From: Brevibacterium picturae
GTDB taxonomy: Bacteria; Actinomycetota; Actinomycetes; Actinomycetales; Brevibacteriaceae
Direction: 5' to 3'
NCBI RefSeq assembly: GCF_900105045.1
Contig: NZ_LT629739.1
Span: 1,984,001 to 2,048,000, forward strand
Length of the DNA: 64,000 bases
Part shown: piece after piece, positions 46,729-54,749 of the stretch
Numbering within the stretch: the first letter of the stretch is position 1
How the letters are laid out: every line of letters begins with the position of its first letter
The notes under the pieces: model-generated
Told to the model about the DNA's origin: nothing
What the model saw: the letters and a program-made list of their open reading frames with translations, nothing else
The model's database searches: none
Position numbers and translations under genes: made by a program

Positions 46729-48607
46729 ACGCAGGAAGCGTGGTTTGGGCCGTGGGCTTGGCGCTTTGATCCCGGATGCGGCGGAGAGCGATCGTCCGGT
46801 AGACGTATTCTTCTCCGGCGGTGAAGCTGAAGATGCAAATCAGGGTACAGAAGAGGCGAAGGCACCCCGTGCCGCTCGGACGGATCCTGCAGCGTCTATG
46901 CAGTCGTCCCGCCGGCGAAAGCCCAAGTCCGGAACCACAGCTGGGTCATCGTCGGCGAAGACGTCCACGAGGGCAGAAAGTGGCTCCGAGTCTGCTCCAG
47001 CGAAGAGTTCGACTGCGAAAGCTGCTCCCGCAAAGACCCCTTCCAAGAAAGGCTCGTCTGCGCAGGGCACGCCCGCGAAAACCTCCTCAGCGAAGGCTGC
47101 TCCCGCGAAGAGTACATCCAGCTCGACTTCGTCCAAACCCGGCAGTTCTCAAGCTGGGGCCAAGAAGACCTTTTCGGGGAACAGTTCCGCAGGGGCGAAG
47201 CAAGCCAGCTCCACGTCGACGACGTCCAAATCGACGGGGACTGATTCCTCCGCGACGAAGACGAGCGGTGCGAAGACACCCGGCTCGAAATCGGCGGGAA
47301 CAAAGACAGTGTCTGAAGGCTCGTCGGCCACGCGCAGGAGCGGCGGTTCAGCCAGCTCGAGTCCGGCGAAGAAGCCCGCTGAAGCGGCTGGTCGTTCAGT
47401 TGCAGATTCTTTGCCGAGTTCTAAACCGGACGAAGGTTCACGGGGCGAACGTACGCCGGAGCCGGATAATCAGAGCATTCCAGAATCAGACGCGTCGGTC
47501 GTGGCACCCGCTGAACCATCGGTGAAAGCGAGTTCGACCGACCCGACTATCGGTTCCACGGAGGAGATTCCGTCAGAGCCCGACGATGTGTCTGAGACTC
47601 ATCCCGGGGTCTACAGGTCGGGCAATGAGGTATTCGACGAGGCTAGGAAAGCCGAAGACTCGCAAGCAGCAGATACTACGAAGGTAGTGACTCCGGGTTC
47701 GGAATCTCCCGCTCGGGCAGGAGACTCCGCCGAAGGTGTGGAGGCTGATGTTGAGGCGCCCAGTGCTGATTCTGATATCGCTGGAGTGGATTCGATCCCT
47801 GATACTGAATTCGGCGAGATCGATGTTGATCGTATCGACGCTAATCCTCGACAGCCGCGCACGTTCTTTGATGAAGATCAGCTCAGCGAGCTCGTCCACA
47901 GCATCCGTGAGATCGGCGTGCTGCAGCCAGTTGTCGTGCGCCAGAAGCCCAGCGATCGAGAACGCTTCGAACTCATTATGGGTGAGCGTCGTCTGCGGGC
48001 GACGAAGGATGCGGGTCTTTCAACGATTCCTGCGATCATCAGGTATGTCGATGACACTGACCTGCTGCGGGACGCGCTTCTCGAGAACTTGCATCGTGCA
48101 GAACTTAACCCGCTGGAGGAAGCGGCGGCGTATGGCCAGCTGCTCGAGGACTTCGGCTGTACACAGGAGGAACTATCCGAACGTATCGGGCGATCTCGAC
48201 CGCAGATTTCTAATACTCTGCGCTTGCTTCGTTTGCCGCCTCTGGTCCAGAGGCGTGTAGCTGCCGGTGTCATCTCGGCAGGACACGCTCGAGCGATTCT
48301 CGGTCTCCGCGATCCGGAACACATGGAAGTCCTTGCTCAGCGCATCGTCGCCGAAGGCTTATCTGTGCGAGCGTCTGAGGAAGCTGTGGTTCTGTTGAAT
48401 CGCGGCGACTCCATGAATGTTTCACGTGCAACGACTCGGGTGGCCCCTCAGTTCATTGAGGTCGCAGATCGTCTTGGCGATCGTTTGGAGACGAAGGTCA
48501 ACATCACTGTGGGAAAGAAGAAGGGGAAACTGAGCGTGGAGTTCGCTAACCAGGACGATCTTAATCGCATCCTCAGCCTGCTCGGTGTGGAATCCCCGGC
48601 CGAGTAG
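46721..48607 (+). CDS. parB: Chromosome partitioning protein ParB with a very long low-complexity linker
   Basis: 628 residues, about twice the usual 290-350. The N-terminal KRGLGRGLGALIP (ParA-stimulating) is normal. Residues about 30-360 are a Ser/Thr/Ala/Lys-rich, repeat-like and later acidic linker (AKTSSAKAAPAKSTSS style). The conserved part begins at about 365: GEIDVDRIDANPRQPRTFF, the CTP-binding GERRLRA and ENLHRAELNPLEEA motifs, then the parS-reading HTH (CTQEELSERIGRSRPQISNTLR) and a dimerisation tail. GTG 46721 with CGAGGAG upstream, overlapping parA. It binds the parS cluster that follows and spreads as a CTP-gated clamp. Confidence 0.95.
   Translation: MAERRKRGLGRGLGALIPDAAESDRPVDVFFSGGEAEDANQGTEEAKAPRAARTDPAASMQSSRRRKPKSGTTAGSSSAKTSTRAESGSESAPAKSSTAKAAPAKTPSKKGSSAQGTPAKTSSAKAAPAKSTSSSTSSKPGSSQAGAKKTFSGNSSAGAKQASSTSTTSKSTGTDSSATKTSGAKTPGSKSAGTKTVSEGSSATRRSGGSASSSPAKKPAEAAGRSVADSLPSSKPDEGSRGERTPEPDNQSIPESDASVVAPAEPSVKASSTDPTIGSTEEIPSEPDDVSETHPGVYRSGNEVFDEARKAEDSQAADTTKVVTPGSESPARAGDSAEGVEADVEAPSADSDIAGVDSIPDTEFGEIDVDRIDANPRQPRTFFDEDQLSELVHSIREIGVLQPVVVRQKPSDRERFELIMGERRLRATKDAGLSTIPAIIRYVDDTDLLRDALLENLHRAELNPLEEAAAYGQLLEDFGCTQEELSERIGRSRPQISNTLRLLRLPPLVQRRVAAGVISAGHARAILGLRDPEHMEVLAQRIVAEGLSVRASEEAVVLLNRGDSMNVSRATTRVAPQFIEVADRLGDRLETKVNITVGKKKGKLSVEFANQDDLNRILSLLGVESPAE
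48418..48433. other. Degenerate parS-like site inside parB
   Basis: TGTTTCACGTGCAACG differs from the parS consensus TGTTTCACGTGAAACA at two positions. It may be weakly bound or be a chance coding match. Confidence 0.4.
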
Positions 48608-48628
48608 TTTGTTCTGACCCTAACACTG

Positions 48629-48670
48629 TAAGGCGGGTGAGATAGTCCTCGGGCTGTCTCACCCGCCTTA
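48629..48670 (+). terminator. Strong terminator after parB
   Basis: TAAGGCGGGTGAGA (48629-48642) pairs perfectly with TCTCACCCGCCTTA (48657-48670), with further wobble pairing inside. It ends the parAB transcript before the parS array. Confidence 0.88.
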
Positions 48671-48874
48671 TTGCTGCTCACTTCCAGCCTCCTGGTTCAA
48701 TGTTTCCGGATCCTTCTAGTGATGTAGCATTCTATGCGTCTTTTCCTGATGGGACTGCTGGTTTGTGAATTCCACGGAGGGTTATCGCGCCAATCGCATC
48801 GAACGTCTCCACTGGGGTCGCGATACTTGCAATCTGCACCTTGCGCTGTCCCGGGTCGCGTGATTGTCGACCTG

Positions 48875-48888
48875 GTTTCACGTGAAAC
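48875..48888. other. parS site 1
   Basis: Perfect 14-bp palindrome GTTTCACGTGAAAC, flanked by G and A. Confidence 0.9.
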
Positions 48889-49128
48889 AATAGCGTTCTG
48901 TGAGTGCCACGGATTCTATATGTATAGTGTGAACGAACGACACTGAGGGAAGGACACTGTGCTGGTGCCTGCGACAGAAATGGGGTCCATGAGCCCTCGA
49001 GTCGGAGAACCGACCAAAGCGACAATCCTTCAGTGTTGCCGTTTGACAGCAATCTGATTGGCTTGAATATCGTGTTGTTCCCGTTCTCACTTGGTGAGTC
49101 ATACCAACCGTCGTGCGTCATGACTTAC

Positions 49129-49142
49129 GTTTCACGTGAAAC
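49129..49142. other. parS site 2
   Basis: Perfect GTTTCACGTGAAAC, 254 bp from site 1. Confidence 0.9.
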
Positions 49143-49748
49143 GACCTTTTGGGCTGGTTGGAGGCTTTGGGCGCCAATTGCGTCCGACAGAGCCGCCTCG
49201 TCCAGCTCCGCGGTCCGTCCCGGCCCGTATGCAGATCGCACTACTCGCTTTCAATCTGGTGGCTTTTGTCCTGTACCTGTAGCTCGAGCGTGTACGGATG
49301 CTCGGTAGCCTTTAGCACCTGCTGTCCGACCTATCCGACGCAACCGGGGTATTCTGACAAGTACCAGCTGGCGCCTGGCCCGTCCCTTTACCTCAACTTC
49401 AGGCTGAGCGGGAAGCATTAGCGTGGTCGCCGTATCCAGGAATCCGCAGGGCATGTCGTCAACCCTCGAGTTGTCGTCATCGGCGTCGCGTATAGGTTTC
49501 TGACCGCCATGGAAGGCATCGGTACTAGGTTCAGTCTCCAGACGATTCGGGTGCGGGTCCAAACTGGATTGGTCCGATCGCCCAAGTCTGCTGCTGAGGG
49601 AATTTGGTGCAGGCTATCAAACGCTCATCTGACGGGGCGCAAGGGAACGAATCTCCAATAGAGGTCTACCGGCTGCAAGGAACTCGATGTTGCGATTACG
49701 CGTATTCCTATAGCTTCTTTGTGGATCCGATACCGCTCGGATCCTTTG

Positions 49749-49762
49749 GTTTCACGTGAAAC
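49749..49762. other. parS site 3
   Basis: Perfect GTTTCACGTGAAAC, 620 bp from site 2, the widest gap in the array. Confidence 0.9.
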
Positions 49763-50064
49763 ACGTCACTGATTGCTAAGGTCGTTGTGTCATCGGGGTC
49801 CAGTGTCGCTGTTCAATCGTCGTATAGGACTGGTGTGCAGGGTTGCCATCGCTCCAGCTGCGGGAGCTAAGCAGCACGTTCGGGATTCAAATACGAACAA
49901 CCCTCGACCTTTCTCGCGCTTTTGTTAGGAAGGCAACTGCACTCATCCGCGCGTAGTCCGAAAGTACGAAGTTGAGGAGGCTAAGTTGCAGATCCTTATT
50001 AGTCGGAACCTGACAACGTAACTGAACGGTCTGACCCTCTTGCAACTATGGATTCTGAGGCTAT

Positions 50065-50078
50065 GTTTCACGTGAAAC
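50065..50078. other. parS site 4
   Basis: Perfect GTTTCACGTGAAAC with the 5' T of the 16-mer consensus. Confidence 0.9.
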
Positions 50079-50369
50079 CAATTCCCTAACACCTTGTCTT
50101 TCTACATTCTGGACCGAAAGCCTGATCTGCTTCCTGTTGCTCAGGCAATTCCCGAGCCGGCCTAAGAACGCGTCGGTCGTGCCAGAATGACAGGGAGCGT
50201 CTTCGCAACGACGTTCTGCCAGTGCAAGACTCGCGGCGTATTCACGTTGATAACTTGAAAGTCGCGACCGCGGTCCGTGCGTTTGTCGTATCCGTGGTGA
50301 GACGTTGAGGCCGCGGCGAGCCGGTCTGAGCTAACCCGACCGGGGGATGCGACGGACAGGTTGGCACCT

Positions 50370-50383
50370 GTTTCACGTGGAAC
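50370..50383. other. parS site 5 (one mismatch)
   Basis: GTTTCACGTGGAAC: G for A at position 11 breaks the symmetry. Confidence 0.8.
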
Positions 50384-50513
50384 TTTCTGACTATTGTGGG
50401 TTACTCAGATCGTGCCACGCCTCTGAACGAGCGGAATGCGATCTGTAAGTCGTCTAGCCAGAAGTTGGCTTTACCTCGAACCTAGTAGGTCGAGCGGAGT
50501 TGTCGAGCTCGTT

Positions 50514-50527
50514 GTTTCACGTGGAAC
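50514..50527. other. parS site 6 (one mismatch)
   Basis: GTTTCACGTGGAAC, the same variant as site 5, only 144 bp away. Confidence 0.8.
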
Positions 50528-50719
50528 GAAGGTGGTTTGCGGGCTCGAATCAACGGCTGGACCAATTTGCATCTTGAAGGACAGCGCTGGACTCCGAGCG
50601 GTGTCGGCTTCAGATCCGTTTGTATCGAAAATGTAGCGGCGTGCTTATCCGTCGACGGCTCTCAAATCTGGTCGGGGTAGAGCCCGTCGCCGGCATGTTC
50701 GCGTCGAGAATGTTGGGGT

Positions 50720-50733
50720 GTTTCACGTGAAAC
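50720..50733. other. parS site 7
   Basis: Perfect GTTTCACGTGAAAC with the 5' T of the consensus. Confidence 0.9.
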
Positions 50734-50951
50734 CTGAGCACGAAGCGATCTATAAGGTCGGGAGCGATCGCCTACCTTCCGCGGGCGGTGTCACGAGGAA
50801 GGCGGAGTAGGACCCTGCGAATATCAACGATGATCATATCTATGGCGACTCTAGGTGCATGTAGGGGCGTTCCGCATAGAGATTTCTGCTTGGAACTCTC
50901 AAGTCAGGATCCAGGGGATAACCATATACCTAGCGAAGTATTGAACCAACG

Positions 50952-50965
50952 GTTTCACGTGAAAC
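50952..50965. other. parS site 8
   Basis: Perfect GTTTCACGTGAAAC, 232 bp from site 7. Confidence 0.9.
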
Positions 50966-51146
50966 GCGATGTTCATGAAATTAAACCCGTGCAAGTCTTC
51001 TAATGCTGTGACTTTTGCATTCCTTAGGCAGCTAAGGGAAACAGGTTGTTTTCGATTTTCAACATTCTGAGTGAGCACCCCAACTGTCCGACCGCTTCGG
51101 CGGGCGCTTCTAGGGCGAATTCGATGGGACGAGTAGTAGGAGGTGA

Positions 51147-51160
51147 TTTTCACGTGAAAC
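51147..51160. other. parS site 9 (one mismatch)
   Basis: TTTTCACGTGAAAC: T for G at the first position. Confidence 0.8.
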
Positions 51161-51341
51161 GCATTTGGAGTCGAACGAACGATTCTCACCTGCACCGAGA
51201 TGCTGCCGAATAGTGCGCATGCACCTACGTCTTCGTTTGGATGACCATCGTTTTCAGAACAGCATTTGTGTATTCACCGGAATACGGGGTCGAAGCGGGT
51301 TCTGCGCTCAGCCGCGTTTGTTCCATAGCGTTAGGGGACCT

Positions 51342-51355
51342 GTTTCACGTGAAAC
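51342..51355. other. parS site 10
   Basis: Perfect GTTTCACGTGAAAC, exactly 195 bp after site 9, which itself is 195 bp after site 8. Confidence 0.9.
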
Positions 51356-51838
51356 TGTCATCGATACTCACGGTAAGTTGTCGAGAGAGACTTCCAAGCA
51401 AACCCCGGGCACCTGAGAATGCATAGTGCTCCTAGGCTGGTACTGTCTGCGATGCTTTCCCGCCGGCCGTCTAGCGTGCTGGGATTCTGTAGTAGTGAGT
51501 CGTTTGCAGGCCCAGTCAATCGTAGTACGGATCCCGCGATTGCGTAGGTGCGTGTCGACGGCTCGAGTACGAGGCGATTGGAAGCTATTCGATATATGGC
51601 TTTGCCGATCATGGCTGCTGCGCTAACGCTCCGCCCGTTCATTGACGCGCTCGACCGTAAGTACTGGCACTGTCTCTAGGCTGAGTGACGTAATCTCTTC
51701 CCGACGCTATCAGGGGGCAATTCGCGGGGAGAATGCGGTCGGGATATGAGTTCGAAGGCCAACCGTCTTTTGGTCCCTAGCAATCCGACTAGACGACGGA
51801 CAGTCCACAGTATCGGAGACGAACCGCCCATTCTGCTG

Positions 51839-51852
51839 GTTTCACGTGAAAC
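51839..51852. other. parS site 11
   Basis: Perfect GTTTCACGTGAAAC, 16 bp beyond the cwlM stop; the last site of the array. Confidence 0.9.
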
Positions 51853-51868
51853 AACCGGAATTGAATTC

Positions 51869-53011
51869 TCAGTTGTATGCTTTGATCTGCGCGAGGCTAA
51901 GTGTGCCCGTTTCGGGATCTGAGTCTTCACGGACATACAGCCTCTGCAGTCCGGCAGCAATCCCATCGGCAATCGCATTGCGAACGTTGGCGTCCTCTAG
52001 ATTCTCGAGGTCGTCAGAGTTGGTGAGGTAGCCGGCAACGACGTGGACTTTGGGAGTACGCAGTCGCTTCAGCGAGGACCAGGTCCGGCCGTGGGTCCTG
52101 CAATCCCTCATCCCCGTTCGTGCTGCGAGCTCACTCTGGATCAGTTGTGCGAGGCGCGCACCGGTAGGTGAGTTGATATCGGGATGCGTCTCATGTCCGA
52201 AGAAAAAGGTTGCAATCCCGTTTGCGTCTTTCGACTTATTGATGTCGGCAGTGACAGTGATAACCGCGGATGCACCAAGCTGGTCGGCCGTGTTGACTTC
52301 GACCGCGTCGCCATGGAGAACAACGGCTCCGGCGCCGACAGCTTCGAGACGGCCAGCAAGGCGACCTGCTATATCGGTAGTTATGGCGCGTTCGGTGTCG
52401 GCCTGTTCGGGGGTCATCGGCAATGTCTCGAAATCTACAACTGTAGTTGCAGCCTCGATGACAAACGTTCGTCCAGCGAGCGATGTTCCGGATGCAGCGA
52501 CACGTGCTCGTTCTTCGAGGGCGAAGAGATTACCGGTGTCCTGTTTACGATCGATGGCGTCGAGTCCGCGTAAGGTCTGCGGCCCTGCCACACCGTCGAC
52601 CTTCGTCCCGAGACTCATCTGCAGCTCTTTGACTGCGGACTCCGTGACTGCCGCATATTCTGCGTCCATGCGGCCCGCGTAGAACCCAAGCCCGGCGAGG
52701 GTCCGCTGCATTTTGAGTACATCATCACCTGTAAGGACTCTGACGGGGTCATAGCGGAGTACTCGGTCACCTAGTTGATAGCGAGCCCGCTCGAGCTCGG
52801 AAAAGGTCTCAGTGCCCATCACACCGTCGCAGAGGATTCCTCGCACCTGCTGGAACTGGCGAACACCGAGTTCGAAAGCCCGATCGAACTCGAACGATTC
52901 GACCTGACCGACATTGAGTCCCAGGCGAGCCATCTGAGATTTGATGTTGGGCAACACCTCAGAGCTGTCCCCGCGTGAAAATTGCGGGTTTGGGTTGTGA
53001 GTCAATGCCAT
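51869..53011 (-). CDS. cwlM: CwlM-like regulatory protein (inactive amidase fold)
   Basis: About 380 residues. Two peptidoglycan-binding modules (QMARLGLNVGQ to GVMGTETF and MQRTLAGLGFYAG to GVAGPQTLRGL) precede an Amidase_3 fold ending ARTGMRDCRTHGRTWSSLKRLRTPKVHVVAGYLTN, closely following mycobacterial CwlM. The zinc ligands of true amidases are gone: the GHGG motif is replaced by EAATTVVDFE, and the final catalytic Glu is Ala in VVAGYLTN. It is thus probably a MurA-activating regulator rather than a hydrolase. ATG 53011 is chosen because the longer frame crosses the trxA terminator. Its ribosome site is weak. Confidence 0.85.
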   Translation of the reverse strand: MALTHNPNPQFSRGDSSEVLPNIKSQMARLGLNVGQVESFEFDRAFELGVRQFQQVRGILCDGVMGTETFSELERARYQLGDRVLRYDPVRVLTGDDVLKMQRTLAGLGFYAGRMDAEYAAVTESAVKELQMSLGTKVDGVAGPQTLRGLDAIDRKQDTGNLFALEERARVAASGTSLAGRTFVIEAATTVVDFETLPMTPEQADTERAITTDIAGRLAGRLEAVGAGAVVLHGDAVEVNTADQLGASAVITVTADINKSKDANGIATFFFGHETHPDINSPTGARLAQLIQSELAARTGMRDCRTHGRTWSSLKRLRTPKVHVVAGYLTNSDDLENLEDANVRNAIADGIAAGLQRLYVREDSDPETGTLSLAQIKAYN

Positions 53012-53067
53012 GCCAATCTGCTGTGCGAAGTTCTGAAATGGTTCCTGTCTGCCATGTGGATAGACCG

Positions 53068-53099
53068 AAGGCGCCTGTTGATCGTACAACAGGCGCCTT
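53068..53099 (-). terminator. Terminator after trxA
   Basis: A perfect 13-bp stem: AAGGCGCCTGTTG (53068-53080) and CAACAGGCGCCTT (53087-53099), with a 6-base loop. It separates the trx unit from cwlM. Confidence 0.85.
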
Positions 53100-53108
53100 G
53101 GAACTCGA

Positions 53109-53426
53109 TCAGATGAAGTCGGAGAGCTCATCTTCCAGCGCCGGCTTGGGCCGAGCGCCGATGATGGTCTTGGCTACTTCACCATCCTTGAAGACGTAGA
53201 GCGCAGGAATCGAGGTGATCCCGTACTTGCTCGCGATCTCGAGGTTCTCGTCAGTGTTGACCTTGACGACGTTGAGCTTCTCGGTGTTCTCTTCTGCGAT
53301 CTGGTCAACGATCGGGCTGACCATACGGCAGGGGCCGCACCAGGGAGCCCAGAAATCGACGAGCACTGGCTTGTCTGACTTCAAAACGGTCTCTTCGAAC
53401 GTGGCATCAGTGACTTCTGTCGACAT
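53109..53426 (-). CDS. trxA: Thioredoxin
   Basis: 105 residues with the active site WCGPC in VLVDFWAPWCGPCRM and the cis-Pro in TSIPALYVF. It reduces protein disulfides and is recharged by the TrxB encoded 140 bp upstream. ATG 53426 has AAAGG upstream; the longer frame to 53447 is unnecessary. Confidence 0.96.
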   Translation of the reverse strand: MSTEVTDATFEETVLKSDKPVLVDFWAPWCGPCRMVSPIVDQIAEENTEKLNVVKVNTDENLEIASKYGITSIPALYVFKDGEVAKTIIGARPKPALEDELSDFI

Positions 53427-53566
53427 GAGCAACCTTTCTCTTAACAATGTTCTCTAGCGGAAACAGCGGTAGTGCCGGTTTCATTCCCCTTCGTTGTGTG
53501 CCAGCCTGACACAGCCACACATATCGCGCGTCTAGCAGGGAACGAATAACCCCGGCGGAGGGACTA

Positions 53567-54559
53567 TCAGGAGGCGACTGGTGCGGTGACTTGCGAAGCC
53601 TCGGGGACGGCTTGAGCTTGCTTGGTCACAGCCTCCAGATTGCCGAGGTAATGCTCGGCGTCGAGGGCAGCGGAGCAACCTGTTCCGGCAGCTGTGATGG
53701 CCTGCCTGTAGACGGAATCGATGACGTCGCCTGCGGCGAAGACGCCCTCGACTGCCGTCTTCGAGGTGCGTCCTTCGACATTGAGATATCCGTCAGGACG
53801 CAGCGAGAGCTGATCGTCGAAGAGACTGGTGCGAGGATCGGAGCCGATTGCCACGAACATGCCGGTAACAGGCAGCTCGGAGGTCTCGCCGGTGACAGTG
53901 TTACGGATCGTGAGACCCGTCAGCGAATCTTCACCATGTATTTCGGCGACCTCACTGTCGAGGACGTATTCGAGCTTCTCATCGGCAGCTGCCCGGTCCT
54001 GCATCGCCTGGGAAGCTCGAAGCTCCTGGCGACGGTGGATCAGAGTCACCTTGGACGCGAATCGAGTGAGGAACGTTGCTTCTTCGAGGGCGGAGTCACC
54101 ACCGCCGACAACGGCGATGTGCTGGTTTCGGAAGAAGAATCCATCACAGGTTGCACACCAGCTGACGCCGTGGCCGGACAGTTTCTTCTCATTGGGAAGG
54201 TTGAGCTCGCGGTAGGCGGAGCCTGTGGCGAGGATGACGGCCTGAGCCGTGTATCTGGCACCGAGCGACGTCTCGATCTGATGCGCGCCGGGATTTAGAT
54301 TGAGAGTTGCGACGTCGTCATAGATCACCTCGGCGCCGAATCTCTCAGCCTGCTCGCGCATGTTCTCCATGAGTTCCGGCCCCTGTACGCCAGCGGGGAA
54401 TCCTGGGTAATTCTCCACGTCGGTGGTGTTCATGAGTTCGCCACCGGCCGTCACGGAACCTGCGATGACCACGGGCGAAAGATTCGCACGAGCCGCGTAG
54501 ACAGCAGCGGTGTACCCGGCCGGACCCGACCCGATGATCACCAATTGTGTATCAGTCAT
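53567..54559 (-). CDS. trxB: Thioredoxin reductase
   Basis: 330 residues. FAD site GSGPAGYTAAVYAARA, redox pair in WCATCDGFFF, NADPH site GGGDSALEEATFL with HRR for the 2' phosphate, and the second FAD motif VFAAGDVIDS. ATG 54559 with a GGAA upstream. It recharges thioredoxin with NADPH, in the same order as in mycobacteria next to cwlM and parB. Confidence 0.97.
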   Translation of the reverse strand: MTDTQLVIIGSGPAGYTAAVYAARANLSPVVIAGSVTAGGELMNTTDVENYPGFPAGVQGPELMENMREQAERFGAEVIYDDVATLNLNPGAHQIETSLGARYTAQAVILATGSAYRELNLPNEKKLSGHGVSWCATCDGFFFRNQHIAVVGGGDSALEEATFLTRFASKVTLIHRRQELRASQAMQDRAAADEKLEYVLDSEVAEIHGEDSLTGLTIRNTVTGETSELPVTGMFVAIGSDPRTSLFDDQLSLRPDGYLNVEGRTSKTAVEGVFAAGDVIDSVYRQAITAAGTGCSAALDAEHYLGNLEAVTKQAQAVPEASQVTAPVAS

Positions 54560-54749
54560 GTGACAATTCCCTGTTTCTGCTCGCTGTGTTCTCAGTGCCC
54601 CACTCAACGGCGGCACAGATTGCCTATCGTACGTGTAACGGTACGGTGGTTGCGACTATTCCGCACCTGCTCGCAGGCGCGGCTCATCGTCTTTTTCGGA
54701 ACAGATGTCTGCCTCGTGCGACAGAGGAACATGTGGCCGGTTGGGGCTG

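Larger units (their letters stand above)
48671..51868. other. Gene-free parS array, 3.2 kb centromere-like region
   Basis: No frame here has family resemblance, third-position GC bias or a ribosome site. GC content is visibly lower than in flanking genes (several 60-base lines near 50%). Eleven parS sites, eight of them perfect GTTTCACGTGAAAC, lie at 144-620 bp spacing from 48875 to 51852. Apart from these I see no other long repeat, tRNA or hairpin cluster. The likely role is the centromere loaded by ParB and SMC. Confidence 0.85.

Noticed and set aside
49033..51626. Several 60-100 codon frames in the parS region
   Set aside because: No ribosome sites, no codon bias, and some run through parS palindromes; consistent with chance in non-coding DNA.
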